Of a stretch of 64,000 bases of DNA, positions 24,980 to 33,641 are shown one piece after another. This stretch comes from Deferribacteres bacterium (lineage in GTDB: Bacteria > Zhuqueibacterota > Zhuqueibacteria > Zhuqueibacterales > Geothermadaptataceae). The position numbers were made by a program, and so were the translations under genes. Every line of letters begins with the position of its first letter. The first letter of the stretch is position 1. The stretch covers positions 372,001 through 436,000 of the forward strand of contig JACKDE010000004.1 of assembly GCA_020633675.1 (NCBI GenBank), in the 5' to 3' direction. Below the pieces are notes generated by a model. That model was not told where the DNA came from. It worked only from the letters and a program-made list of their open reading frames with translations, and did no database searches.

Positions 24980-26779
24980 TTAGAGCACGCCGCCTGTGCT
25001 ACTTTCATTCTTTTTAAACGCCATCAGCTTGTCAAATTTAAAATAGCCGGTTTTTAAAACAGAAAAAACACGCGGCTGCCGTACAAAAACCACACACCGC
25101 CCGACTTCCAGTTGCTTGATCATTTCAGCCGCATTCACATTTTTGGTCTCCTCGCCGCTCATGCGTTTTGCGATAGCGTCGACTGTCTCTGGTGTGTTGA
25201 GATTGAAACAAAAAATCATGTTGGTATGCTCAGCAAGTTCATCGATGAACGCCTTGCCGAGCGCCATTTCGCCAGTTTCCAGCTCAGCCAGGGTCTGATT
25301 TGTGTAACAGACACTCACGCCGAGGGTGCGGCTGGTGCGCAGCAAATCGATAAAATGCGGGCTGGCAAATTTCGCCAACTCGTCGATAATGAGCACGCCA
25401 TTGCCGGCAGGGTGATTCGCCTGGTCAGCGTGTTCGCGGGTGGCAAAATGGTGAAAGGTGGCCTGAATGTCGCCTAAAATGAGCTGCCCCAAAAACGACA
25501 TCGCCGGATCGTTCGTGCTGATCGGCAGGGTGAAATAGCAATCTTTTCTATCAGCAAAAAGTTTTGCCACATCGAGATCGGGACTATCGGTTTGCAGCAG
25601 GTGGGCATAGTCGGCATTGCAAATTTGTAACAGCAGCAGCGTAAAAAACGCCGTTTCTTTTTGAAACTCGCTATAGCGCAAAAGCAAGTCGCGAAGATTG
25701 TCCTGCAACACCGGATCACCAATACGTTCTATTTGCTGCTGCACATGATTTTTTGAGTCGAAATAGCGCAGCAACTCCGCCAGCGTGATGGCTTTTCCGG
25801 TTTTGCGAATTGCCTGCAGCATCAGACCGAGATAGTAATCGAGCTTTTCATGGCTGGCTGCAGTCTGCTTTTTCCAGTTAATGGCATTCAGCAGCCGTGC
25901 TTTAATCGCATCGATGTTGCCATGCAGCAGTGGATTGTACGATGCAGATCGTGCCGGCTCCGACGGATTGAAATAGAGAATTTCATGGCCCTGCGCCAAC
26001 GAGGTTGCGATAGTGTAAAAGCGATCGACATTCCGGCTCGAAGCCTTGCCATCTAACACGATAGTGGGAACGTTGCGGCGTACGCTTTGATACCACAACG
26101 GCTGGATGATGCTTTCGGTTTTGCCACTGCCGGGCGAGCCGATCACCTGAATATGGCCCTGCATCCAGCGTACCTTGGCAAAAAATGGTGCGCCATTGCG
26201 TTGCTGGTCCAAGCCACAGAAAATCTCGTCATTGCCAGCACGCTCCGAAAAAGCCACGATATGCACGTCCTGATCAGCCTGATTGCGCAATTGCACAGCT
26301 TGCCGCAACATCACACGTGTGGTCAACCAACCAAACACAAAATTGCTCAGCACGATAACCGGAACCAGCAACAAATAAAATGACCATAATGCCTCACGGT
26401 TGCTGATGGCGCCACCCTGCGCATAAATCAGAATATTGTTAATCGGCGACAATACAGTATTGACCACCGAAATCACATCATTATACATCACAAACAGCAG
26501 CACTTTGTAGTTTGCAGCGCCGGCAAGAAAGGATGGCTGGCTGTCGAAAAAGCGGTAAAACGTTACAGCAAAATAGAACACGATCAGCGATGTGACCATC
26601 GTGCGCGGCTGCACTCTGAATCGGCTTTTGGAGCGCACGCGGATTTGCCCGACCTGGTATTTTCGCACGATGCGCGGTTGGATAAAATGCTGAAAGATTT
26701 TATCCGCCAAATACCACGGGATTAAAAAGGGCAAAGCGAAGAGACTGAATAGAAATTTGATGAGCGTTTTCAAGAGCAA
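24980..26779 (-). CDS. VirD4-like type IV coupling protein
   Basis: The 599-residue protein has N-terminal membrane helices (LIKFLFSLFALPFLIPWYL, then VFYFAVTFYRFF and a third near residue 140), then a cytoplasmic ATPase. Walker A is IGSPGSGKTESIIQPLWY near residue 216, Walker B is VLIIDELAKFASPHFIDLL near residue 463, and RTSRTLGVSVCYTNQTLAEL is the characteristic post-Walker region of TraD/TraG/VirD4 proteins with its Gln-containing motif. Coupling proteins bring substrates to the VirB channel. A relaxase would normally be its partner, but none is visible in the window. It is the first gene of the cluster in transcription order. Confidence 0.88.
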   Translation of the reverse strand: MLLKTLIKFLFSLFALPFLIPWYLADKIFQHFIQPRIVRKYQVGQIRVRSKSRFRVQPRTMVTSLIVFYFAVTFYRFFDSQPSFLAGAANYKVLLFVMYNDVISVVNTVLSPINNILIYAQGGAISNREALWSFYLLLVPVIVLSNFVFGWLTTRVMLRQAVQLRNQADQDVHIVAFSERAGNDEIFCGLDQQRNGAPFFAKVRWMQGHIQVIGSPGSGKTESIIQPLWYQSVRRNVPTIVLDGKASSRNVDRFYTIATSLAQGHEILYFNPSEPARSASYNPLLHGNIDAIKARLLNAINWKKQTAASHEKLDYYLGLMLQAIRKTGKAITLAELLRYFDSKNHVQQQIERIGDPVLQDNLRDLLLRYSEFQKETAFFTLLLLQICNADYAHLLQTDSPDLDVAKLFADRKDCYFTLPISTNDPAMSFLGQLILGDIQATFHHFATREHADQANHPAGNGVLIIDELAKFASPHFIDLLRTSRTLGVSVCYTNQTLAELETGEMALGKAFIDELAEHTNMIFCFNLNTPETVDAIAKRMSGEETKNVNAAEMIKQLEVGRCVVFVRQPRVFSVLKTGYFKFDKLMAFKKNESSTGGVL

Positions 26780-27542
26780 TCCTTGATCTCGAGAAAATCA
26801 GTGCAAATGGCGGGTTGTGCCGTGCTCTGCGTGTTCGTTCTTAAAGGTACAGTTTGGCGTATTGCATCGCGCTTCCCTGTCAGAAAACAGTGAAGGGCTG
26901 ATGCATCTGCAAATTCTGAAAACATGCTGTGCCAGAAGCCACTTTGTTTCGGACTTGCATCACAGCAACTCTTTTCCCTGTCCCTCCTTAAGGACCTTCT
27001 CGTTAGGTCGGCACCTCATATCGCACAAAGGCAGGTCATGAACAGGCACCTTGCACAAACGGTGCTTCTTTGTTCGCGCATCTCCATAGCGGAGAAACAA
27101 AGCATGGCAACCGTTGCATTCGCAATGTGTCTGCTAAAGCGGTCAGCTCGGCGGGCCGGCATTTCCAGAATGCCTGTTCCGTCAAGCCGATAAAAAAGAC
27201 AATTTGAGCTTTCGATGAAAATCTTGCAGGTGGGTGGATGGGCGTGTAGTTTGCACCGCAATGCGAATAAAAGCTTGCGTGCCCGGCAAGTTGTGTACCC
27301 ACCTTCCAAAAAAAATCACCATTCAGGTGTCGTGCGTGGTGAGAAAAACGGGGAGTGTGAATGGCGATATCGAAATGGTATTGAATTTTCGTAAAATATA
27401 AAAACGATCTTTAACTTAGTCAAGCAAATAGTTACTTAGTCACCAAGTATACATTCCGCGGAAAACTCAGTGACATTTTTGTAAGTGATGCATAAGTTCA
27501 GCATGAATATGCTTGATTCATTAACGCAAGGCTTGTGTGAAA
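26780..27542. other. 763-bp non-coding region with several hairpins
   Basis: No ORF here has coding character. Several inverted repeats are visible: CTTC-CTGT/ACAG-GAAG near 26873-26897; GGCACC/GGTGC near 27045-27065; CTTTGTT plus TCTCC pairing with GGAGA plus AACAAAG at 27067-27102; and GGCATT/AATGCC near 27157-27175. The spacing is compact and they follow one another on the same strand, which is compatible with a structured non-coding RNA, with a transfer origin beside the coupling protein gene, or with degenerate repeats. I do not recognise a known RNA family. Confidence 0.4.
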
Positions 27543-27947
27543 TCAGGCGCGATGTTCAGCCGCCCAGGTGTTGATGTAGTCGATGATGTCCCGTGTTGAG
27601 GTGCCGGGGCCGAACAGCTTGCCGGTGCCTTTGCCTTCCAGTTCTTTTGCTTCTTCCGGCGGGATAATGCCGCCACCAGTCAGCAGCACATCGGACATGC
27701 CCTGTTTTGCCATCAGATCCATGATGCGCGGGAATAGTGTCATGTGCGCACCGGAAAGAATGGAAATGCCGATCACATCGACATCTTCCTGCAGCGCCAT
27801 CGACACAATTTTCTCCGGCGTTTGGTGCAGGCCGGAGTAGATGACCTCAAACCCGGCGTCACGCAAGGCACTGGCGATGACTTTTGCGCCGCGGTCGTGG
27901 CCATCCAGTCCCGGTTTCGCGACAAGCACTCTGATTTTTTTGCTCAT
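27543..27947 (-). CDS. mcmA2: Methylmalonyl-CoA mutase, B12-binding subunit
   Basis: The 134-residue protein is a stand-alone cobalamin-binding domain. It has the base-off motif DGHDRGAKV near residue 15 (DxHxxG, where His replaces the lower axial ligand), SGLHQTPEKIV, GISILSGAHMTLFPRIM near residue 60 (SxL), and LLTGGGIIPPEE near residue 88 (GG). With the larger catalytic protein encoded 59 bp upstream it makes a two-subunit mutase that interconverts methylmalonyl-CoA and succinyl-CoA, as in archaea and several bacterial groups. Co-location with the MeaB GTPase supports this reading. Confidence 0.95.
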   Translation of the reverse strand: MSKKIRVLVAKPGLDGHDRGAKVIASALRDAGFEVIYSGLHQTPEKIVSMALQEDVDVIGISILSGAHMTLFPRIMDLMAKQGMSDVLLTGGGIIPPEEAKELEGKGTGKLFGPGTSTRDIIDYINTWAAEHRA

Positions 27948-28006
27948 TATAGCTCCACATGAAATAACGAATTGCTTAATTTCGTATGATTGTATTCAGC
28001 TTTTTG

Positions 28007-29665
28007 TTAGAACACCGGTTCTTCCACCCAGGTGCCATAGACTTCCCTGAGCACGCCGATCATCTCGCCGACAGTGCAGTAGGCTTTGGCGCAGTCGATC
28101 AAAGCCGGCATGACATTTTTGTTGGCCAGCGCATCAACACGCAGGCGCTCGAGCTCGGCTTCAACCGCGCCATTATCGCGGCTGGCGCGCAATTGCTGCA
28201 AACGTTCAAGCTGAGCTTTTTCCACCGACTGGTCGATTTTCAGAATCGGGATTTCGAGTTTTTCGTTCTCTTCGGCATATTCATTAACACCGACGATGAT
28301 GCGATCTTTCGCTTCGAATTCATCTTGATAGCGGCGCGCGGCTGTAGCAATTTCACGCTGCTGGAAGCCTTGCTTGATCGCAGGTATTACGCCACCCAGA
28401 TCATTGATTTTTTGAAAATAAGCTTCGGCTTCCGCTTCGATTTCGTCAGTCAGTTTTTCGACAAAATAGCTGCCTGCCAGCGGATCCGGTGTGTTGGTGA
28501 CGCCGATTTCGTGCGCGATGATCTGCTGGGTGCGCAGGGCGATTTTGGCCGCCTTCTCGGTCGGCAATGCCCAAGTCTCATCGAGAGAATTGGTGTGCAG
28601 ACTTTGGGTGCCGCCCAGTACGCCAGCCAGTGCTTCGAAAGCCGTGCGCATGACATTGTTGATCGGTTGCTGGCCTGTCAGCGAGCAGCCAGCGGTTTGC
28701 GTATGGAAACGCAATTTCCACGAACGCTCGCTTTTGGCAGCGTAGCGTTCGCGCATATGGCGTGCCCAAATCCGGCGTGCGGCACGGAACTTGGCAATCT
28801 CTTCAAAAAAATCGAGGTGAGAATTAAAGAAAAAACTCAAGCGCGGTGCAAATTCATCGACATCCATTCCTGCATCGATAGCCGCATCAACGTAGGCGAA
28901 GCCATCGGAGAGCGTGAACGCCAGTTCCTGCGCGGCCGTGCTGCCCGCTTCGCGAATGTGGTAGCCCGAGATCGAAATGGTATTCCACTTCGGCACATGC
29001 TTGGTGCAGTATAAAATGGTATCGACCACCAGTTTCATCGAAGGCTCCGGCGGAAAAATGAACTCTTTCTGAGCGATATATTCTTTCAAAATGTCATTTT
29101 GCAGCGTGCCCATCAGTTGTTCCTGCGGAACACCTTGTTTTTCGCCCACCGCGATATAGAAAGCCAGCAAAATGGCAGCCGGCGAGTTGATGGTCATCGA
29201 CGTCGAGACTTTATCGAGCGGGATGCCATCGAACAACACCTCCATGTCAGCCAGCGAATCGATGGCCACACCGCAGACGCCGACTTCGCCTTCGGAAAGC
29301 GCATCGTCGGAATCGCGCCCCATCAGCGTCGGCAGATCGAAAGCAACCGACAGTCCCATTTGGCCGTTTTTGAGCAGGTATTGAAAGCGCTCATTGGTGT
29401 CCTTTGCGGTACCGAAGCCGGCGAACTGTCGAATGGTCCATAAGCGGCCGCGGTACATGTTTTTGTGAATGCCACGGGTGTAGGGAAAGTCGCCCGGATC
29501 GCCCAGATCGCGCTGATAGTCGATGTGCTGCACATCTTCCGGTTTGTACAGCGGATCGATCGGCTTGCTGGAGGTGGTCATAAATTTGGTTTCGCGTTCC
29601 TGCGATTGGCTATTTTGAGCAGGCTTGTCAGCCTTGCCATTTCGCATATTTCCATTTTTTGACAT
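28007..29665 (-). CDS. mcmA1: Methylmalonyl-CoA mutase, catalytic subunit
   Basis: The 552-residue protein is the acyl-CoA-binding TIM-barrel subunit. It contains YTRGIHKNMYRGRLWTIRQFAGF, LSVAFDLPTLMGRDSDD, the substrate-contact region TMTINSPA-like STSMTINSPAAILL, SISGYHIREAGSTAAQELAF, and RFHTQTAGCSLTGQQP, all conserved in methylmalonyl-CoA mutase large subunits. It lacks the B12-binding domain, which is the neighbouring small gene. The first 45 residues are polar and poorly conserved, so a start closer to MTTSSKPIDPLYKPEDV is possible (ATG near 29581). It lies 59 bp after meaB. Confidence 0.96.
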   Translation of the reverse strand: MSKNGNMRNGKADKPAQNSQSQERETKFMTTSSKPIDPLYKPEDVQHIDYQRDLGDPGDFPYTRGIHKNMYRGRLWTIRQFAGFGTAKDTNERFQYLLKNGQMGLSVAFDLPTLMGRDSDDALSEGEVGVCGVAIDSLADMEVLFDGIPLDKVSTSMTINSPAAILLAFYIAVGEKQGVPQEQLMGTLQNDILKEYIAQKEFIFPPEPSMKLVVDTILYCTKHVPKWNTISISGYHIREAGSTAAQELAFTLSDGFAYVDAAIDAGMDVDEFAPRLSFFFNSHLDFFEEIAKFRAARRIWARHMRERYAAKSERSWKLRFHTQTAGCSLTGQQPINNVMRTAFEALAGVLGGTQSLHTNSLDETWALPTEKAAKIALRTQQIIAHEIGVTNTPDPLAGSYFVEKLTDEIEAEAEAYFQKINDLGGVIPAIKQGFQQREIATAARRYQDEFEAKDRIIVGVNEYAEENEKLEIPILKIDQSVEKAQLERLQQLRASRDNGAVEAELERLRVDALANKNVMPALIDCAKAYCTVGEMIGVLREVYGTWVEEPVF

Positions 29666-29723
29666 CGCTCTCTCCCAATTTATTTCAAACAGTTCAAATC
29701 AACTTTGGTACTCAGTTTTATCC

Positions 29724-30680
29724 TCACCGCACACCTTCGCGATAGTTCGCCATCAATTGTTTGGCAGCCCGATAGGGGGAGGTCTTCTTTTGATCGAGGC
29801 TTTCGATGTGCCCTTCCAGAATCTGACGGGCCGTTTCATCCCAGAAATCCTGCTTCAAACGATAGCTCACCAGTGCATGTACGGTTTTCACAAAACGCTG
29901 TTTGCGTTTTCGCGTCAACAGATCGCCATCCTCAAGGTGATGCCGGTGCTTGCCGATAGTTTCGAGAATATCGATCACGCCATCGTTTTTCATGGCAACA
30001 GCCTTTTTCACCGGTGGATTCCAGGCTTGTGCCGGGCGCAAATGCAGCATGGCGCTGAGTTCGCGTAACGCACGATCCGCACCTTCACGATCTGCCTTGT
30101 TCATCACAAAAATGTCGGCGATTTCCATCAGTCCGGCTTTCATCGCCTGCACGCTGTCACCGCTCTCCGGCACCAGAACCACCAGCGTGGTATCGGCCGC
30201 TTCAACAATGTCAAGTTCGCTTTGGCCAACACCAACGGTCTCGTAAATGACGATATCCTTGCCAAATGCATCCAGCATGTCGGCTGCTTCCTGTGCCTTG
30301 GCCGCCAATCCACCGAGTGAGCCGCGCGTGGCCATGCTGCGAATAAAAACGCCGGAGTCAAGCGTATGGTCGTCCATACGCACACGGTCGCCAAGCAAAG
30401 CGCCCCCCGTAAACGGGCTGGTCGGATCAACCGCGATGATGCCGACGGTTTTGCCCTGCTGGCGGTAAAGCTTGGTCATCTGGTTGACGAGCGTACTTTT
30501 GCCTGCACCTGGCGGGCCGGTGATGCCGATACGATAAGCTTGTCCCGTGCGCTGATAAAGCTGATCGCGCAGGTCGTCGTCAATTGGCTCATCGTTTTCC
30601 ACCAGCGAAATAATCCGCGCCAGCGCGCGCATCGAGCCGTTTGAGAAATCTTCAAACCATTGATTCATATTACGATTCAT
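29724..30680 (-). CDS. meaB: MeaB/ArgK-type GTPase, methylmalonyl-CoA mutase chaperone
   Basis: The P-loop GTPase loads and protects the B12 cofactor of methylmalonyl-CoA mutase. Walker A is GITGPPGAGKSTLVNQM near residue 52, the G-domain continues VGIIAVDPTSPFTGGALLGDR, then IRSMATRGSLGGLA, the ETVGVGQSE switch near residue 145, and NKADREGADRAL (NKxD). These are diagnostic for the MeaB/MMAA group. I chose ATG 30680; the longer reading starts with TTG at 30746, lacks family support and has no ribosome site. It is the first gene of meaB-mcmA1-mcmA2. Confidence 0.94.
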   Translation of the reverse strand: MNRNMNQWFEDFSNGSMRALARIISLVENDEPIDDDLRDQLYQRTGQAYRIGITGPPGAGKSTLVNQMTKLYRQQGKTVGIIAVDPTSPFTGGALLGDRVRMDDHTLDSGVFIRSMATRGSLGGLAAKAQEAADMLDAFGKDIVIYETVGVGQSELDIVEAADTTLVVLVPESGDSVQAMKAGLMEIADIFVMNKADREGADRALRELSAMLHLRPAQAWNPPVKKAVAMKNDGVIDILETIGKHRHHLEDGDLLTRKRKQRFVKTVHALVSYRLKQDFWDETARQILEGHIESLDQKKTSPYRAAKQLMANYREGVR

Positions 30681-30819
30681 AAGGAAAAGGGTCAACTTTT
30701 TTCTTTTAGATTCGGGCTTTGATTTACTGAACGGCGCTGTGCACAAAAACGGAGCAAAACTTGCTTTGCAAATTTGGAGCTGTCCAAAAACATGCTATAA
30801 CAAATCGGTTTGTCCGTAT

Positions 30820-30847
30820 GTAGTGGCATAGCGCGCCATGCCACTAC
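30820..30847. repeat. Perfect 10-bp hairpin downstream of the GT2 gene
   Basis: GTAGTGGCAT and ATGCCACTAC pair exactly around an 8-nt loop. It lies 48 bp beyond the glycosyltransferase stop and 140 bp before the meaB start. No T run follows on either strand, so it is not a standard terminator; it may be a REP-type palindrome or protect the 3' end of the transcript. Confidence 0.6.
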
Positions 30848-30894
30848 CACAGATATACTGCTATTCCAAAATTCTAAGTTTTAGGGCCCATCCT

Positions 30895-31638
30895 TCAGCG
30901 CAAGGAGCGTTCCCACAGCTTGGCATATTTGGCAAACACATAGCATGCTGACAACAACGCCAGCATGAAGCCTTGCAGGCCATCCAGAAAGCCACGCTTC
31001 AAAATATACATGCGAAAAAACATAAACGGTGGTCGCAGCAGCAAAGCATGCCAGCGAAAGGTGCGATTCTGTTCGTGAAGCTGCTCGGCCGCCAAACTGG
31101 TGTAATGGTTGAATTTTTTAAAATAATGCTCGAGCGTACGGTCGGTGTAATGCAACAAGTCCGCTTGCAAGCGCCCGACCGAGCCATTCAGCGCGACGCC
31201 TTCGTGCACCAGCGCATCGTTAAACGAACCAGCGTCCCGGCGGAACAGACGCAGCACGTGCCCGGGATACCAGCCGGAGTGTCGAATCCAGCGACCTAAA
31301 AAATTGGCCAGTCGCGGCATTTCGTAGCCAACGTGTTTCGGTGCCTGCACTGTTTGCTGCATTTCTGCTTTCAGCTCCGGCGTGACCCGCTCATCAGCAT
31401 CGAGCCAGAGCACCCATTCGCAGGTGCAATTTTGCAATGCAAAATTTTTTGCCGCTGAAAAACCCTGCCATTCGCGCACATAAACTTTTTGGGTAAATTC
31501 GCGCGACAGCTCCGCCGTACCGTCCACACTTTCCGCATCAACAACCACAATTTCGTCTGCCCACTCGACGCTCTTCAGGCAATCCTGAATGTTTTCCGCT
31601 TCGTTGAGGGTAATGACAATGACCGATACCGAACTCAC
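30895..31638 (-). CDS. Family 2 glycosyltransferase (WaaE/KdtX-like)
   Basis: The 247-residue protein is a GT-A fold transferase: VSVIVITLNEAENIQDCL at the start, EIVVVDAESVDGTAEL near residue 30, and the DxD-type WVLWLDADERVTPEL near residue 80. WxGFSAAKNFAL and RLFRRDAGSFND, with HYTDRTLEHYFKKFNHY, resemble the group that includes WaaE/KdtX, which adds glucose or related sugars to lipopolysaccharide core heptose. A hydrophobic C-terminal segment (GFMLALLSACYVFAKYA) suggests membrane association. Its start overlaps the stop of the GT9 gene by 4 bp, so they act together, probably in LPS or glycan assembly. Confidence 0.9.
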   Translation of the reverse strand: MSSVSVIVITLNEAENIQDCLKSVEWADEIVVVDAESVDGTAELSREFTQKVYVREWQGFSAAKNFALQNCTCEWVLWLDADERVTPELKAEMQQTVQAPKHVGYEMPRLANFLGRWIRHSGWYPGHVLRLFRRDAGSFNDALVHEGVALNGSVGRLQADLLHYTDRTLEHYFKKFNHYTSLAAEQLHEQNRTFRWHALLLRPPFMFFRMYILKRGFLDGLQGFMLALLSACYVFAKYAKLWERSLR

Positions 31639-32828
31639 ACCAGCACCTCGGCAGCCTGTTCGACCGGCTCGGACTCGCCGGTTTTCGCTTTAAATTTCTG
31701 TGCGGCAAATTTGGCGATGTATTTCACGATAGTATCGAGATCGAATTCGGTGACGCAGATCGGGCCATGCGGCATGTCGCACGTTTTTTTCCAGCACGGC
31801 GCACACGGCAGGTCACGCACCAGTTTGATGCCGCGCTCATAAACATCCACTTCGGCCGCACAACTAAGCCCAAACCACGCTATCACATGCTTTTGCAAAC
31901 CGATGGCGATGTGCAATCCCAGGGAGTCGCCGCTTACGACAATATCAGCAAGATTTTCAAGAACAATACCTTTGCGCAAACCCAATGTGGTCGGCGTTTG
32001 CATCGCTGCACCATCAGCAAGGTCAACGATCTGACTGTTGCGCTCGGTATCTTCGCTTCCGCCGAGCAAAATCACCGCCACACCCGGCACTTGTGCGCGA
32101 ATCAGTTGAGCTAACTGTGCATGCTGTTCCGGCAACAGTTTTTTATTGGAGAACGCGTTGGAACAGCCCGTGTTGAGTCCGACCACGACGCTCGCTTCTT
32201 CCAGCCCAAGTTTCTGCCGCCATGCTTCACATTCATCCAATTCAGCCGTGCTGAGCTGCAAAACATAGGGATCACGCTGGTACGGTATGTCCCACGTTTC
32301 GGCAAGAATATCCTGCGCCGTGCGGGTATTATCGCGAAATTTCAGATAATCGTGCGTACCAAGCATGAAATTGTATTCGGCACCTGCATTCAGTGGAATC
32401 GTCGCGCCGTTGGCGTTCAAACCAAACCCACGCTTTTCCGGAGCGTGCAGTTTGCTCACAAACGCGCACGAGTTACGATTTTTATCTGCATTAAGCACAA
32501 GGTCAAAAGACATCGATTGCAGAATCATGCGGTTTTCGTCATTCCATGCAAAAACTTCGTGCAGGTACGGATTGTTTTCAAGAACAGGCAGGCACATCTT
32601 TTGAGTCAACCAGTAAATCGTGCTTTTCGGGTACTGCTTTTTGATGGCAGGCAGTTGCGCTGTGGTCATTAACACAGCGCCCATGTTATCGAGGTTGATG
32701 ATCAGGATGCGCGTGCCGAATGGTTGCGGATCCGGGCAGCCTTCGCAGGTTTTGTAAGGCAAGCAAGGTTTATAGCCACTAAATAGCTTGCAATCCGGGA
32801 TGATGGCTTTGGATTGATAGGATTTCAT
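31635..32828 (-). CDS. Family 9 glycosyltransferase (heptosyltransferase-like)
   Basis: The protein has a short N-terminal Cys cluster (PDCKLFSGYKPC, KTCEGCPDPQPFG) seen in one branch of GT9 enzymes, then RILIINLDNMGAVLMTTAQLP (the start of the GT-B fold), VLNADKNRNSCAFVS, and the donor-binding half VVGLNTGCSNAFSNKKLLPEQ, VILLGGSEDTERN, IVVSGDSLGLHIAIGLQKHV and WFGLSCAAEVDVYERGIKL. Heptosyltransferases of LPS core synthesis have this layout. The start is ambiguous: ATG 32828 gives MKSYQSKAIIP, while 32900 adds 24 low-complexity residues. It overlaps the GT2 gene by 4 bp. Confidence 0.88.
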   Translation of the reverse strand: MKSYQSKAIIPDCKLFSGYKPCLPYKTCEGCPDPQPFGTRILIINLDNMGAVLMTTAQLPAIKKQYPKSTIYWLTQKMCLPVLENNPYLHEVFAWNDENRMILQSMSFDLVLNADKNRNSCAFVSKLHAPEKRGFGLNANGATIPLNAGAEYNFMLGTHDYLKFRDNTRTAQDILAETWDIPYQRDPYVLQLSTAELDECEAWRQKLGLEEASVVVGLNTGCSNAFSNKKLLPEQHAQLAQLIRAQVPGVAVILLGGSEDTERNSQIVDLADGAAMQTPTTLGLRKGIVLENLADIVVSGDSLGLHIAIGLQKHVIAWFGLSCAAEVDVYERGIKLVRDLPCAPCWKKTCDMPHGPICVTEFDLDTIVKYIAKFAAQKFKAKTGESEPVEQAAEVLV

Positions 32829-32924
32829 ATCTTGTTGTCGGCTCTTTACTGTTATAGATTGGCATCCGTTACACATCATAAAATAGCCAATCATGTACAC
32901 AGTTTCAAGCGCGAAACCAGTGCG

Positions 32925-33587
32925 TTACTTGCCGATTTTTTTCATAATTTTGGTCATATTCGTTTTCACGTCGGCATCGCCATTGTAGACGCTCGAACCA
33001 GCCACCAAAATCGTCGCGCCGGCTTCAGCGACCAGCGGTGCCGTATCGGCATCGATGCCGCCATCCACAGCGATGCGCACATCTTCCTGTACGCTCAAAA
33101 TCGCTTGTTTGAGACGGCGGATTTTGTCGATTTGATTGTGCAGAAAGGTTTGTCCTCCAAAGCCGGGATTAACCGTCATGATTTGAATCACGTCGGCTAC
33201 GTCGAACACTTCTTCAATGGCACTGAGCGGAGTGGCCGGATTGAGCGCAACACCTGCTTCCAAATCGAGATCACGGATGGTTTGCAGCGTACGCTGCAAG
33301 TGCGGGCAGGTTTCCTGATGTACGATCAAACGATTCGCACCGAGATCGGCAAATTCCTCGAGATATTTTTCCGGCTCCACAATCATTAAGTGGACGTCGA
33401 GAAACAGGTCGGAAATCTGCCGGATCGCTTTTACCACACCTTGCCCGAAGGTGATATTCGGCACGAAACGCCCGTCCATCACGTCGATCTGAATAGCTGT
33501 TGCTCCGGCATCTTCTGCTTCAAGAACCTGATCGCCCAAACGCGTCAAATCTGCAGACAGAATAGATGGTACAATGGTAATCTTCAC
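32925..33587 (-). CDS. rpe: Ribulose-phosphate 3-epimerase
   Basis: The 220-residue TIM-barrel enzyme interconverts ribulose-5-phosphate and xylulose-5-phosphate. It opens with VPSILSADLTRLGDQV, then IQIDVMDGRFVPNITFG (metal-binding His/Asp region), LDVHLMIVEPEKYL, GVALNPATPLSAIEEV, IMTVNPGFGGQTFL and IAVDGGIDADTAP, all family signatures. The start is GTG at 33587, placed just after GGAGGA; the longer reading from ATG 33641 would add 18 unrelated residues. It forms a block with rpiA and pgi on the same strand, so the three likely form one sugar-phosphate operon. Confidence 0.95.
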   Translation of the reverse strand: MKITIVPSILSADLTRLGDQVLEAEDAGATAIQIDVMDGRFVPNITFGQGVVKAIRQISDLFLDVHLMIVEPEKYLEEFADLGANRLIVHQETCPHLQRTLQTIRDLDLEAGVALNPATPLSAIEEVFDVADVIQIMTVNPGFGGQTFLHNQIDKIRRLKQAILSVQEDVRIAVDGGIDADTAPLVAEAGATILVAGSSVYNGDADVKTNMTKIMKKIGK

Positions 33588-33641
33588 TTTTCCTCCTCCA
33601 TTGTTCCCGGCAGCGGAAATGCCAGCCGCCATGGATTGCAA

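Noticed and set aside
27986..29014. 342-residue plus-strand ORF opposite methylmalonyl-CoA mutase
   Set aside because: Antisense shadow of a strongly conserved gene with no domain or ribosome-site support.
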